Assembly (NCBI GenBank): GCA_900450595.1
Contig: UGGS01000001.1
Coordinates: 1,984,001-2,048,000 of the forward strand
Reading direction: 5' to 3'
Source of the DNA: [Flavobacterium] thermophilum
GTDB lineage: Bacteria > Bacillota > Bacilli > Bacillales > Anoxybacillaceae
Length of the DNA: 64,000 nt
The translations under genes were made by a program, and so were the position numbers. The notes under the pieces are model-generated. The model made no database searches, was not told the DNA's origin, and saw nothing but the letters and a program-made list of their open reading frames with translations. Position 1 is the stretch's first letter. The number at the start of each line of letters is the position of its first letter. Of the stretch, positions 46,685-56,769 are shown in pieces.

Positions 46685-47850
46685 TGTGCTCCATCCTTCC
46701 TTGCGGTGTCCTTATTCCGTTGCTTGATCCACTCGGTCGTTACGAGCACGACGTCATCATCAGCATCGCCCGGGCTCACAGTCGAATGCGGCGGGATGAC
46801 GATCTCCGGAGTGACGATCGCTCGCTCGACATACGCTCCTTCACCAACTGTTGCCCCTGGCATAATGACGGATTCTTTCACAACCGCTCCCTTGCCGATG
46901 CAGACGCCTTGAAACAGCACCGAGCGCTCCACCGTTCCTTCCACGACGCATCCCTCATTGATGAGAGAATCGCTCACTTCCGCCTCGAGAGCGATGTATT
47001 GCGGCGGCTGGTTCGGGTTGACCGAATAAATGCGCCACGAGCGATCAAACAAGTCAAGTTCATTGTGTTCATCGAGCAAATCCATGTTGGCTTCCCACAA
47101 GCTTTTGACGGTGCCGACATCTTTCCAATAGCCTTTGAACGGATAGGCCACGAGCCGCTTGTTCTCCCGAAGCAGCCGCGGAATCACATCTTTGCCGAAG
47201 TCGTGCGACGAATGCGGATCGGCGTTGTCGATTTGCAAATACTCCCTCAATAACGGCCAATTGAAAATGTAAATGCCCATCGATGCCAAATTGCTTTTCG
47301 GATTGGCCGGCTTTTCGGCAAATTCGACAATTTCCATGTTTTCATTCGTGTTCATAATGCCGAATCGGCTCGCCTCTTCCCACGGCACTTCAATAACGGA
47401 AATCGTTGCATCCGCCTGTTTGGCGATATGGTAGTCGAGCATCTGCTGGTAATCCATCTTGTAAATATGATCGCCAGACAGCACGAGAACGTAATCCGGG
47501 TCGTATTGTTCAATATAATTCATATTTTGATAAATGGCGTTCGCTGTGCCTTCGTACCATTTGACGCCGGAAGAGGCGGAGTAAGGGGGAAGGACGGTGA
47601 CGCCCCCGTTTCTTCGATCTAAATCCCATGCGCTTCCGATGCCGATGTACGAGTGCAAAAGAAGCGGCTGATATTGGGTCAACACCCCGACTGTGTCAAT
47701 GCCCGAGTTCGTGCAATTGCTCAACATAAAATCAATGATCCGGTACTTCCCCCCAAACGGCACGGCTGGTTTCGCGATGTTTTTCGTCAGCGAGCGAAGC
47801 CGGCTTCCTTGCCCGCCGGCCAATAACATGGCGATGCACTTCTTCTTCAT
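46681..47850 (-). CDS. glgC: Glucose-1-phosphate adenylyltransferase GlgC
   Basis: 389 residues with the pyrophosphorylase loop [16 protein letters not shown] at the N-terminus, [15 protein letters not shown], and [10 protein letters not shown]. It makes ADP-glucose. The ATG at 47850 lies inside the 3' part of glgB, an unusually long 119-base overlap. Confidence 0.97.
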   Translation of the reverse strand: MKKKCIAMLLAGGQGSRLRSLTKNIAKPAVPFGGKYRIIDFMLSNCTNSGIDTVGVLTQYQPLLLHSYIGIGSAWDLDRRNGGVTVLPPYSASSGVKWYEGTANAIYQNMNYIEQYDPDYVLVLSGDHIYKMDYQQMLDYHIAKQADATISVIEVPWEEASRFGIMNTNENMEIVEFAEKPANPKSNLASMGIYIFNWPLLREYLQIDNADPHSSHDFGKDVIPRLLRENKRLVAYPFKGYWKDVGTVKSLWEANMDLLDEHNELDLFDRSWRIYSVNPNQPPQYIALEAEVSDSLINEGCVVEGTVERSVLFQGVCIGKGAVVKESVIMPGATVGEGAYVERAIVTPEIVIPPHSTVSPGDADDDVVLVTTEWIKQRNKDTARKDGAQ

Positions 47851-49732
47851 TCTGCTTTCTCTCCCCTCGTTTTTGCACTGGCCGCAAAATGGAAATGCCA
47901 AACGGCGGAATCGTCATGCGCACATGGTACGGTTTTCCATGAAACGGCTCACTGAAAGCGGGAAGCCGCTTCCCGTTGACATGTCCCGAACCGCCAAACT
48001 CCGCTGCATCGCTGTTAAGCACTTCGCGGTACGGCGCCAAAAGCGGCACGCCGACTTTGTAATCGTCATACGCCTGATTTGTGAAATTACAAACAATGAC
48101 CAGCACATCACCTTCTTTTTTCCCCCGGCGGATGAATGAAAAAATGCTTTGCTCGGCATTATGAACGTCAATCCATTCAAACCCTCTCGGATCATGATCA
48201 AGCTCGTAAAACGGCTTATACCGTTTATAGCAGGCGATCAGCTGCTTCACATATTCGTCCATTTTCCGGTGCAATTCAAAATCGAACAGCACCCAGTCCA
48301 GCTCCTCGGCAAACTTCCATTCATCAAACTGGGCAAACTCACTGCCCATAAACAGCAGCTTTTTCCCAGGGTGGGCCATCATGTAGCCATACAATAGGCG
48401 CAGCTGGGCGAACTTCTCTTCGTACGACCCAGGCATTTTATTGAGCAGCGATTTTTTGCCATGCACAACTTCATCATGGGAAAATGGCAAAATGAAATTT
48501 TCCGAATACGCATAAAGGAGGGAAAAACTGACTTGGTTATGGGCGTATTTCCGCTCATGCGGCGGCGTTTCCATATACTTCAGCATGTCGTTCATCCAGC
48601 CCATGTTCCACTTGTAGTTAAACCCAAGGCCGCCATCGTACGTCGGCGCGGTCACCCGAGGCCAGTCGGTCGAATCTTCAGCGATCATCCAGACGTTCGG
48701 GTCATAGGCAAACACCGCCTCATTCAACTGGCGCAAAAACTCGACCGCATACGGATTTTCATAGAGCCGGTCGTTGTTCGGCCAATAAAGCATATTGGCG
48801 ACCGCATCGACGCGAAACCCGTCCACATGGTAATACTCCAGCCAAAACAACGCATTGGAGATCAGAAAACTGCGCACTTCCGGCTTGCCCAAGTCAAAAT
48901 TCGCCGTCCCCCAGACGTAATTTTCTCGGTCTTTTTCATTCGCGTATTCATACGTCGGCGCGCCGTCAAACATGTACAGCCCGTGGGCGTCCTTGCAAAA
49001 ATGCCCCGGCACCCAGTCGATGATGACGCCAAGCCCCGCTTGATGGCAGCGGTCGACGAAATACATGAAATCGTGCGGCGTGCCATAGCGGCTTGTCACC
49101 GAATAATAGCCGGTCCCTTGATATCCCCACGAACGATCGAGCGGATGCTCGACAAGCGGAAGCAGCTCAATGTGCGTAAATCCGCGCTCCAGCACGTACG
49201 GAATGAGTTCGTCGGCCATCTCACGGTACGTATAAAAGCGGCCGTCCGGTTTCTTTTTCCACGAACCGAAATGAAGTTCATAAATGACCATCGGTTGGTC
49301 ATAAATCCGCTTTCGCCGTTTCTTCCGCTGCCAAGGTGAATCATTCCACTCGTATCCTTTCAAATCGTAGACAATCGAGGCGGTATGAGGGCGCAATTCG
49401 GAGTAAAAGGCGTACGGGTCCGCTTTCAACAGAACACGGCCATCGGGTGTGATGATCTCATATTTATAGAGATGCCCTTCCAAGTTTTCTGGAACAACGA
49501 TCGTCCATACCCCTTCGTCGTTCACCTTCGTCAGGGGGGAATTCGTCCCATTCCAATCGTTGAAACTGCCGACAAGACGGACTTCCCGCGCATGGGGCGC
49601 CCACACGCAAAAGCGAGTGCCGACCGCTCCGCCGCCGCGGATGACATGAGCGCCGAACAGCTCATAACTTTGATACAAACGGCCTTCATGAAACAAATAC
49701 ACTTCTAAATCTGTCGGATTCGCCGCAATCAA
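47732..49732 (-). CDS. glgB: 1,4-alpha-glucan branching enzyme
   Basis: 666 residues when started at TTG 49732 (after GGAAAGGATG); ATGs at 49744 and 49774 would give longer forms. An N-terminal CBM48 is followed by a GH13 barrel with nucleophile in [13 protein letters not shown] near residue 311 and acid in IAEDSTDWP. The C-terminal tail (about 40 residues past [10 protein letters not shown]) is read from the start of glgC in another frame. The first gene of the operon. Confidence 0.95.
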   Translation of the reverse strand: MIAANPTDLEVYLFHEGRLYQSYELFGAHVIRGGGAVGTRFCVWAPHAREVRLVGSFNDWNGTNSPLTKVNDEGVWTIVVPENLEGHLYKYEIITPDGRVLLKADPYAFYSELRPHTASIVYDLKGYEWNDSPWQRKKRRKRIYDQPMVIYELHFGSWKKKPDGRFYTYREMADELIPYVLERGFTHIELLPLVEHPLDRSWGYQGTGYYSVTSRYGTPHDFMYFVDRCHQAGLGVIIDWVPGHFCKDAHGLYMFDGAPTYEYANEKDRENYVWGTANFDLGKPEVRSFLISNALFWLEYYHVDGFRVDAVANMLYWPNNDRLYENPYAVEFLRQLNEAVFAYDPNVWMIAEDSTDWPRVTAPTYDGGLGFNYKWNMGWMNDMLKYMETPPHERKYAHNQVSFSLLYAYSENFILPFSHDEVVHGKKSLLNKMPGSYEEKFAQLRLLYGYMMAHPGKKLLFMGSEFAQFDEWKFAEELDWVLFDFELHRKMDEYVKQLIACYKRYKPFYELDHDPRGFEWIDVHNAEQSIFSFIRRGKKEGDVLVIVCNFTNQAYDDYKVGVPLLAPYREVLNSDAAEFGGSGHVNGKRLPAFSEPFHGKPYHVRMTIPPFGISILRPVQKRGERKQNEEEVHRHVIGRRARKPASLADEKHRETSRAVWGEVPDH

Positions 49733-49823
49733 GCTGGATCGCATCCTTTCCGAAGCAAAATGATGGCCATACACAGCATTGATTCCTATTCGCCAACAGA
49801 AGGCTTTATTCCTTGAATGCTTC

Positions 49824-49839
49824 GTCTATATTTTTAGAC
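49824..49839. promoter_or_regulatory. Small inverted repeat upstream of the glg operon
   Basis: GTCTA (49824-49828) and TAGAC (49835-49839) flank six A/T bases about 90 bases before glgB. It could be an operator for glgB or czcD; the function is unknown. Confidence 0.3.
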
Positions 49840-49950
49840 AAATTCCAACAACCGCTGTTTCTGGCTGTCGAAATTTCATTTGCACACAGGCGGATTTTTA
49901 TATTATAATATATACAAGTTGATAATTATTATAAATAATGGAGGTGCATT

Positions 49951-50901
49951 ATGGCTCCAACACTGTACGATTTTCACCATCTCCCGCACGTCAAAACGCA
50001 AAATGAATCGAAAAAAGCGCTCTGGGTGACGCTTTTGTTGACCATGTTTTTCACCGCCGTCGAAATCATTGGCGGACTGATTTCCAACTCACTCGCCCTC
50101 TTGTCCGATTCGGCCCATATGGCATCCGATGTACTGGCGCTTGGCTTAAGCATGGTCGCCCTCTACATGGCGACGCGCCCGCCGAACCGTCGGTTTACGT
50201 TCGGCTTTTTGCGGTTTGAAATCATCACATCGTTTTTGAATGGGCTGACGTTGGCCGTCATTGCGCTGTGGATTTTATGGGAAGGCATTCAGCGTTTTCT
50301 CCATCCTGAACCGATCAACTTTCGCCTCATGCTCGGGATCGCAGCGATCGGCCTCGTCGTCAACTTGACGTTGACCATCGTCTTAAGCCGGAGCACGAAA
50401 GAGGAAGACAACTTGAACGTTCAGAGCGCCCTTTGGCATTTCATCGGCGACTTGATTAGCTCGATCGGCGTCATCGTTTCCGCGCTGCTCATTTACTTCA
50501 CCGGCTGGACGGTGTTCGACCCGATCATCAGCTTAGTGATCGCCGCCATCATTTTCACAGGCGGGGCGAAAATTATGCGCGAATCGTATCTCATCTTAAT
50601 GGAAGCCGTGCCAGATGGGTTCGACCTCGAACAAATCCGCGCCGATATTCGAAAGATCGAAGGGGTCGAAGACGTGCACGACATGCACTTATGGGCCATC
50701 TCGACCGACCATTACTCGCTGTCGGCTCATGTGTTTGTCAACGAACGCATCCAGCCGCTATGCGTCATCTTGGCGGTGAATGAAATGTTGAAGGAAAAAT
50801 ACGGAATCGAGCACGCCACCATCCAGGTGGAGCACGCCATGCTCCATGACCATGGCCGCTATGGCCGGGCGTTTTTGGAGAAAAAAGCTTTCCATGAATA
50901 G
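49951..50901 (+). CDS. czcD: CDF-family zinc/cadmium efflux protein (CzcD)
   Basis: 316 residues with six membrane helices; metal ligands in LLSDSAHMASDV near residue 50 and LWHFIGDLISS near 154, and a C-terminal cytoplasmic domain. It exports zinc in exchange for protons. The ATG at 49951 follows AATGGAGG. The preceding AT-rich tract (TATATACAAGTTGATAATTA, about 49910-49929) is where an ArsR-type CzrA operator would be expected. Confidence 0.92.
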   Translation: MAPTLYDFHHLPHVKTQNESKKALWVTLLLTMFFTAVEIIGGLISNSLALLSDSAHMASDVLALGLSMVALYMATRPPNRRFTFGFLRFEIITSFLNGLTLAVIALWILWEGIQRFLHPEPINFRLMLGIAAIGLVVNLTLTIVLSRSTKEEDNLNVQSALWHFIGDLISSIGVIVSALLIYFTGWTVFDPIISLVIAAIIFTGGAKIMRESYLILMEAVPDGFDLEQIRADIRKIEGVEDVHDMHLWAISTDHYSLSAHVFVNERIQPLCVILAVNEMLKEKYGIEHATIQVEHAMLHDHGRYGRAFLEKKAFHE

Positions 50902-50904
50902 GAA

Positions 50905-50941
50905 ATGCCGCCTCTGCTTCTAATGGCATGGGCGGCTTTTT
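50905..50941 (+). terminator. czcD terminator
   Basis: GCCGCC/GGCGGC stem and five T residues right after the stop codon. Confidence 0.7.
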
Positions 50942-51033
50942 CGTTTGTCCATTTTCCCTTTCAAACAAAAAGGAATCAATACGATCCGCGGCGAACATAT
51001 AGAGACATCAGCTGCCGAAGGAAGGGATGCCTC

Positions 51034-51660
51034 ATGGGAATCGGAACGATCTTCTCGTTTTTCGGCGTCGCCGTTTTGCTTACGTTAGCGCCGGGGCCAG
51101 ACATTTTGTTCGTCATCGCCCAAAGCCTGTCCCAAGGCAAACAGGCGGGCATCGCCACCGCGCTCGGGCTGTGCACCGGCCTGCTTGTCCACATCAGTGC
51201 AGCCACGCTTGGCGTCTCGGCTGTCATTTACCAATCCGCCTTGGCGTTTGCCATCGTCAAGTACGCCGGCGCCGCGTATTTGCTGTACTTGGCATGGCAA
51301 GCGTTCCGCGAAAAAGACAGCAGTCTCGCCTTTGGGCGGCAGAAGCCAATGGCATACGCCTCGCTGTACAAAAAAGGCATTGTCATGAACGTGCTCAACC
51401 CGAAAGTGTCGCTCTTCTTTTTGGCGCTCTTGCCTCAGTTCGTTGATCCGTCAGAGGGCCGCGTGCCGCAACAGATGTTGCTTCTTGGCGCCGTCTTTCT
51501 CGCTCAAGCGCTCGCCGTCTTCACCCTTGTGAGCATCGGCGCGGAAAAACTGCGCCATCTGTTGCTGTCGAACAAACGAATCGCCAAGCGGATCAATCGG
51601 CTAAAAGGCGCCCTGTTCGCCCTAATCGGCATTCAAATCGCCTTCAGCGAGCGTTCGTAG
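51034..51660 (+). CDS. LysE/RhtB-family amino-acid exporter
   Basis: 208 residues with about six helices; starts GIGTIFSFFGVAVLLTLAPGPDILFVIAQSLSQG, the diagnostic LysE N-terminus, and has MNVLNPKVSLFFLALLPQF. The exported amino acid is unknown. The ATG at 51034 follows AAGGAAGGG. Confidence 0.88.
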   Translation: MGIGTIFSFFGVAVLLTLAPGPDILFVIAQSLSQGKQAGIATALGLCTGLLVHISAATLGVSAVIYQSALAFAIVKYAGAAYLLYLAWQAFREKDSSLAFGRQKPMAYASLYKKGIVMNVLNPKVSLFFLALLPQFVDPSEGRVPQQMLLLGAVFLAQALAVFTLVSIGAEKLRHLLLSNKRIAKRINRLKGALFALIGIQIAFSERS

Positions 51661-51939
51661 CGGCGCGCGGCCAGGAGCGGCCGCTCCTTTCTGCGAGCAG
51701 CCCCCAACACCTCTTTTACTCAAAAAAGCGCCGCGCCTCCTAGAGGACCGGTGAAAAACAACGGATTCGCTCGATTTGCGAGAAGTCGAAAGGGATAAAG
51801 TTATGGTGTTGCAAGGTTTTTCAATTTGAGAAACGCTGTTGGGGAGCAACATTTCCCCTTAAATCACAAGTCTTCTAGGAGAAGCAACGGCAGAAATAAC
51901 AGCACATCGGGACCAAATGACAAAAGATTGGGCATTTCA

Positions 51940-51981
51940 ACCAAAACCAACATGGCGGCCTTTCTCTCGCAGGCCGCCATC
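51940..51981 (-). terminator. Terminator downstream of the GNAT gene / 18-codon ORF
   Basis: A perfect 10-bp stem ATGGCGGCCT (51952-51961 with 51971-51980), followed by GTTGGTTTTGG on the minus strand. The 500-base gap 51661-52160 otherwise contains only a GGAGCGGCCGCTCC palindrome at 51674-51687 and the tiny ORF at 51999-52055. Confidence 0.65.
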
Positions 51982-51998
51982 CGTTTGTATTGTTCCCG

Positions 51999-52055
51999 CT
52001 ACGGCTTCATGAGCCTGACGCCAAGCGGCAACAACCTCATTCCCTTGTCGCTCAC
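51999..52055 (-). CDS. Tiny ORF (18 residues) with a strong ribosome site
   Basis: GTG at 52055 behind AAGGAGGGAGAAC opens MSDKGMRLLPLGVRLMKP and a stop, followed 18 bases later by a strong terminator. It lies about 100 bases after the GNAT gene on the same strand. The start site and terminator make it look translated; it could be a functional micropeptide or the beginning of a truncated gene. Confidence 0.35.
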   Translation of the reverse strand: MSDKGMRLLPLGVRLMKP

Positions 52056-52160
52056 GTTCTCCCTCCTTGTCACTCCGGCCGCCGCACCGAAGCGCAAACC
52101 GGCGCAATAGAAAGGAAGGAAATGCTCATCGAGCGATCTCCCCGCACTCATCCGCCGAAC

Positions 52161-52715
52161 CTACTTGACAAAGCGGGCCATCAAAATCAAATCCCAATAC
52201 GTCCCGTCATCGATTTTTGCAGCTTTTTTCTTCACGCCTTCTTCCACAAATCCAAACTTTTGATACAATCGAATCGCGTTCGTGTTGTCAGCGACGACTT
52301 CGAGGCAAACTTTTTCAATCAAAGGATTTTCTTTTGCCCAATCAAGGAGCGCTGCAAGCAACGCCGTGCCGATCCCCTGGTCTCGAAAGCCGTTTTTCAC
52401 GCTCATGCCGAAAGACCCTTGGTGCTTCGTCCGCTGCTTATTACCGTTATGAAAATCCAAAAACCCGATGATGTCCCCTTCCTGCTCGGCGACAATCGCC
52501 AGCTTTCCGGGATCATCCATGATTTGTTGCAGCCATTGTTTTTGCCGCTCGCTCGTCGTCACCACTTCCGCTTCCGTCGTCAGCAAATACGGCGCTTCCG
52601 CCGCCACCGCCTTCACAAACGCAACGACACGCTCGGCATCCTCGGGCCATGCCGTCCGTATAACAATCGGTTGGCCGCTTGCCGTCACCAATCGCCTTGG
52701 CTGGATGTTTCCCAT
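52161..52715 (-). CDS. GNAT-family N-acetyltransferase
   Basis: 184 residues. Acetyl-CoA binding motif A is visible as FRDQGIGTALLAALLDWA near residue 110, with NTNAIRLYQKFGFVEEG as motif B. The substrate is unknown; the closest style is RimI/YncA-type protein or small-molecule acetyltransferases. The ATG at 52715 follows AAGGGGGATTTCC. Confidence 0.85.
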   Translation of the reverse strand: MGNIQPRRLVTASGQPIVIRTAWPEDAERVVAFVKAVAAEAPYLLTTEAEVVTTSERQKQWLQQIMDDPGKLAIVAEQEGDIIGFLDFHNGNKQRTKHQGSFGMSVKNGFRDQGIGTALLAALLDWAKENPLIEKVCLEVVADNTNAIRLYQKFGFVEEGVKKKAAKIDDGTYWDLILMARFVK

Positions 52716-53740
52716 AGGAAATCCCCCTTGCTTTTTGTTCCCCGGCCCAAAAGTCGTGTACGGTCCCGAACAATTGCGAACAATGTGACCTCCACTTCCG
52801 CCCCTGGCTCTCCCTTGCCCGTCACCTCATAAGCAGTTGCATCTGCGCTGGCGTTTACATATCCTTTATTCTCGATAGACGGCTTGGCAGGAGAGGTCAA
52901 CGATTTGATGAGGACGACGCTTGCCATCCGGCTTTCATTCCCCGCCTGATCGATCGTTTTCACACGGATCGTGATCTTCCCGTCCTTCAGAGAAGAAGTA
53001 TTGATCTCTACTTCATAATTCCCATCTTCATCCACAAGTCCGCTCGCTGAGACGGATTTTTTTCCATCAGCAGCCTCCACCACCACTTTCTCTCCAGGCG
53101 TGCCTGTCCCCGTGACTGGATACGCTTCATAGTTGAAAGCGTTAATATATCCTTCATTCAACAGTTCAGGGGCCTCTATGCTCACATCTTTCCGAAGCAC
53201 TTTCTTCGATTGGCCGCTTTGGTTTCCTGCCGAATCCACGCTAACCGCGGAGACCGTAATCTCTCCTTCCGCCAGTTTTCTCGCATCGATCACCGCTCGG
53301 AATCTCCCTTTGCCGTCTGCATGCACCGTTTTGGTGATGCGCTGCTTTCCATCGCTCAATGAAACCTTCACAGCGCTATGGGGTTCTGCTGTTCCTTGAA
53401 CAGCATAAGCGTTCTGCTGCTTGGCATTGATCCATCCTTTATTCGTGATCACCGGAACGGAAGGCGCCTTCGTATCCTTGATAATCTTTTTTTGTACGCG
53501 GCTATGCTTCTGTCCCTTGATGATTTGCGTGACAGACACCGTCAATGTCCCATCTCGTAATGTCGATACGTTGACCGGCGCTTCAAACGATCCGCTCTTT
53601 TGAACAGCAGTGTAATGAGTGACAGATGCTTTTCCATCGGTGATCACAATTTTGATCTTCGCTCCCTTGAGCCCTTTTCCTTTTACGATATACTCTTTCA
53701 CAGTTGAAGCTTTCGGACGATGTGCGGAATGATCAAGCCG
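52685..53740 (-). pseudogene. Ig-like-repeat surface protein, truncated at both ends
   Basis: An open frame encodes four roughly 85-residue bacterial Ig-like repeats (each with a G-x-INA/VNA turn, YxVxGTG and VDxAGNxS/SGQSKK pattern, e.g. NEGYINAFNYEAYPVTGTGTPG). These are typical of cell-surface or adhesion proteins. Upstream, the gene is cut by the right end of the IS605-type copy 2 (no start or signal peptide). Downstream, the last repeat breaks after EVEVTLF and the frame runs into the GNAT leader. So only an internal fragment remains. Confidence 0.8.
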
Positions 53741-53900
53741 GTGAACTACCCCCACTTAATTTTCTAGCGAAAATTTGAAGTGGGGGCTTCCAAAGAAGTT
53801 TGACTGCTTCAAGCAATCCTTATTCTTTGAGGCGTGTCCACTTCGCCGCTAGAGCATAAGACACTCAGGTCTACAGCTTTACTTTTCTTTAAGATGTTTA
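53741..53900 (-). ncRNA. Candidate omega (reRNA) guide RNA of IS605-type copy 2
   Basis: The 3' end of tnpB and the right end are complete, as in copy 1. The sequence beyond the end, which would be the guide, is CGGCTTGATCATTCC, different from copy 1 as expected. Boundaries are inferred. Confidence 0.4.
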
Positions 53901-54729
53901 ATGCGCCATTGACATCAGCATTAATTAGTTTGCCAGACTTTGTTCGATACAAGCCGCGCTTAATACGTTTGCCGCTGAACTTATATTCTTTTGGATTGTC
54001 GGCATTATATTCAGGAATCTCATCGCCGTCAAAAAAGCTGGCTTGAGACGTATATGATTCTTCCTGTTTCAAGAATTCAATGCCGTAAAATTCACAAAGA
54101 TATTCTAGTTTTTCTTTTATGTTACCGAGAGGAATATTGACAAAGTTTTGATTTGTCTTTTTTCCTAGATTCATATTGCGTTGCCATGTTTCCGCATAGC
54201 CAATGACAAGTTTGCCAATTTGATTTTCAATACAGTAGTTAATGATGTAACGGCAAGTCTTGTTGATATAATCATTCACTTTATTATTGCGATTCATAGC
54301 AAGCAAAGCCTGTTTACGAGTGGTGCCTTTGATTTTTTGCTTATCTTTTATGCTTTGAAGTCTGGCATTTTCTTTGTTAAACCATTGATTTATACTTTTT
54401 AATCTCCGCCCATCAATGATGAATGATCTGCCGTCTGATGTGACACAAGTGGCAAAATTGTTTAATCCTAAATCAATTGCCAGTGCTTTTTGGTCATTTA
54501 ATTCTCTTTGATCTTCAGGCATTTCATATTTGTACTGAATCTCAAAGAACCTGGCATGATGCTTAGGAATGATTTCAATCTGCTTAATCTTTTTGTCCAG
54601 CAACACAGGCGGAATCGTTATCGTGATAGGCTTGTGAGTCTTTTTAAATAGGCGAGAATACGGTATCGTGAATTTGTTGCCGTCTATACGAATCTGGCCA
54701 ATAATCAGTGAATGAAAGCCATCTTTTTT
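53809..54729 (-). pseudogene. tnpB: tnpB, 3' 307 codons
   Basis: RuvC-like nuclease motifs are all present: Asp in [14 protein letters not shown], Glu in KLVIGYAETWQRN, and Asp in INADVNGALNILKK. The region between the last two motifs lacks the usual CxxC zinc finger (it reads YTSQASFFDGDEIPEY), a known TnpB subtype. The N-terminal part (REC/wedge) is lost to the IS4-like insertion. TnpB is an RNA-guided DNA endonuclease and the evolutionary relative of Cas12. Confidence 0.85.
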
Positions 54730-56101
54730 AACTGTAGATGAGCATTTTTCATTACAATAATTTCCATGGTTAGAGAGACAAACAGGGTACCCCTTACGCG
54801 ATACGGAGCTGTTTTTTGATCACATCAATGGGAATATCTTGCTTTGCAGCGTCATAAATGAACTCGACGACGCTGTGGTCTTTCCGCGACCGAAGAAGCT
54901 CCAGCCCGGTGGAGAGGTTTTGTCGGGATTCGGCGATGCTGTACACGCAGGCCAACAGCACCACCGCCCAATACCGTTTCACCGCCCGAATGTGGCGAAC
55001 GCGGTATCCATCCAGCTTCAGTTGATCTTTCGCCTGCCGGAAAAAGCACTCGATCGTCCAGCGCTGGGCGTAGTAACGCAAGATGTCTTCGTCCCCGAGT
55101 TCCCGGTCGGTGCTCAAGATGCAATGAAGATGTTCCGGCGCCATCGGCTGATCCGCCTTCCAAGCCAGCAGCACCACCGCGTCATCGAGGCCATGGATGG
55201 CCCCCTCATAGCGATACACGCGATAACGCTCCTGCCCCACCGTGACGAGGCGGGTGTCTTTGGACTCGATATAGCGGGCAAACTGCTTGGCTTGGATGGC
55301 GATGCCTTTCGGGTAGAGAATCCGGTTCGTCTTGAGCATCGCGATGACATGGAATCCCTGTTTCAAGCAGGCTTCAATGAGCTTTTTGGACGGATACCAC
55401 GAATCCATGAGCACATACACCGGCTGAGCCCGCTTCACCTTGAGCGAGGAAAGCATCTCGATCGCCAGGTCGATCTTGCTTTTTCCCGCTTTCTTGTCAT
55501 ACAGGCGGAACGCAAATGGGAACGCCTGCGTGAAGGTGTGCACCATCAGCCAAACGAGCGAATGCCCCCAGACCGATTGATGATCTTTATGCGAGTAGTG
55601 CCAGTCGCACCCTTGAATGGCGTGCGCAGCCCGTGACGAAGGCTTCGTTTTTTGGCAAATCGTATCATCAATCGAAACAAAAAGGGGTTGATTCTTCCGT
55701 TTGGCCAGTCGTTCGACCTGGGAAAGGATCCACTCTTGAAGCTTCCCAAGCAGCCTTTCCTCGTTCCAAGGGCTTTTCGTGAAAAAGTGACTGAGCGTCG
55801 TTCGATGATTCGGATGAAAGCTCCAGTAATGAATATCAGTCAATGTTCCCGAGAATCCCTTGGTGGTCAAGGCATCGACGATATGAATGAGATGCTTGAT
55901 GACCGGTTTGGAAAGCTGCAGCGTCAACCCCAGCGTGAAGAAAAACTTGTGGATTCCTTGGTGATGTGCTAATCTATTCATGAGACATGAACCTCCTTGT
56001 GGATAGTTGGTGGTACATCTATTCTAACCAAGGAATCGGGTTCATGTCTCCTTTTTTGTTTAGTTGTCAATTTATGTCAGTGAATTTGCTCATCTACAGT
56101 T
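54730..56101 (-). mobile_element. IS4/IS701-like insertion sequence, 1372 bp
   Basis: Perfect 15-bp terminal inverted repeats AACTGTAGATGAGCA at 54730-54744 and the complement at 56087-56101 bracket a single transposase gene. No target duplication is visible: the left flank is tnpB and the right flank is unrelated, so a deletion or recombination probably followed insertion. Confidence 0.85.
54794..55981 (-). CDS. IS4/IS701-type DDE transposase
   Basis: 395 residues. Catalytic acids in SIDDTICQK near residue 103, VLMDSWYP near 200 and the Y-2-R-3-E-6-K signature YAQRWTIECFFRQAK near residue 317, all intact. The ATG at 55981 has AAGGAGG upstream. It appears functional. Confidence 0.92.
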   Translation of the reverse strand: MNRLAHHQGIHKFFFTLGLTLQLSKPVIKHLIHIVDALTTKGFSGTLTDIHYWSFHPNHRTTLSHFFTKSPWNEERLLGKLQEWILSQVERLAKRKNQPLFVSIDDTICQKTKPSSRAAHAIQGCDWHYSHKDHQSVWGHSLVWLMVHTFTQAFPFAFRLYDKKAGKSKIDLAIEMLSSLKVKRAQPVYVLMDSWYPSKKLIEACLKQGFHVIAMLKTNRILYPKGIAIQAKQFARYIESKDTRLVTVGQERYRVYRYEGAIHGLDDAVVLLAWKADQPMAPEHLHCILSTDRELGDEDILRYYAQRWTIECFFRQAKDQLKLDGYRVRHIRAVKRYWAVVLLACVYSIAESRQNLSTGLELLRSRKDHSVVEFIYDAAKQDIPIDVIKKQLRIA

Positions 56102-56116
56102 GTTAATTCAATAACA

Positions 56117-56578
56117 TTAATCCCAGTATCGTTCCATTAATGATACCGACCAAGCAGGCTGCCTTACTTCGCCTTTGGGTAAGAACTCCTTCATAACCGG
56201 TTTAATATCAATAATAGGAGTACCATCTATTGCATCTAATCCTCTTACTTTCAATGTTCGCCCTTTATGTTCTAACAATTCAACGGTTGTTAAACCTAAT
56301 TTATTCGGTCGATTTTTGCCTCTTTGAGCGAAAATTCCGACCTTTGGATATTCTTTATTATTTCTTGGATGCCTTGCTCCATATTGAATTTTGTCATCTG
56401 TAACTCGGTCAAAATAAAAAATAATATCTAAATGCGAAAACTCACTGATACCTTGTAAAGCTGAATCATCGATTTCATCTGATAATTCAATTATTGAAAT
56501 AACACTACCCCAATTATCATCTTCAACATCTTTGCGGTTATTTTTAACAAATGCGATTGGTGTAATGGTATATTGCAT
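56117..56578 (-). CDS. trmO: TrmO-like tRNA methyltransferase (YaeB/VirR family)
   Basis: 153 residues: YTITPIAFVKNNRKDVEDDNWG, then HLDIIFYFDRV, ARHPRNNKEYPKVGIFAQRGKNRPNKLGLTTVELL and GLDAIDGTPIIDIKPV, the family's beta-barrel motifs. TrmO uses SAM to methylate t6A37 in tRNA-Thr. AT-rich composition and mobile-element neighbours suggest acquisition. ATG at 56578 or 56581, after GAGGAGGGG. Confidence 0.82.
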   Translation of the reverse strand: MQYTITPIAFVKNNRKDVEDDNWGSVISIIELSDEIDDSALQGISEFSHLDIIFYFDRVTDDKIQYGARHPRNNKEYPKVGIFAQRGKNRPNKLGLTTVELLEHKGRTLKVRGLDAIDGTPIIDIKPVMKEFLPKGEVRQPAWSVSLMERYWD

Positions 56579-56769
56579 CATATCCCCTCCTCGTTTAACT
56601 ATTAAACTGCCCGTAGCACCCATGAATCGAGCTTCACCACAGATGATGAAAGGTAATTGGGTCTTCCATAGAAGAAAACTATGCTATATAAATGCACCTT
56701 GAAAAGTTAACCTTTGCATCACGCTGCACACCCCAAGCGTCGAAGCACCTCTTCCGGTTGTTGATCTAT

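Larger units (their letters stand above)
53741..54729 (-). mobile_element. IS200/IS605-type (TnpB) element, copy 2, 5' truncated
   Basis: Right end with the CCCCCACTT...AAGTGGGGG hairpin at 53749-53786 is identical to copy 1 (29600). The element has no left end: at 54730 it is cut by an IS4-like element. It has inserted in the Ig-like surface protein gene. Confidence 0.88.
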
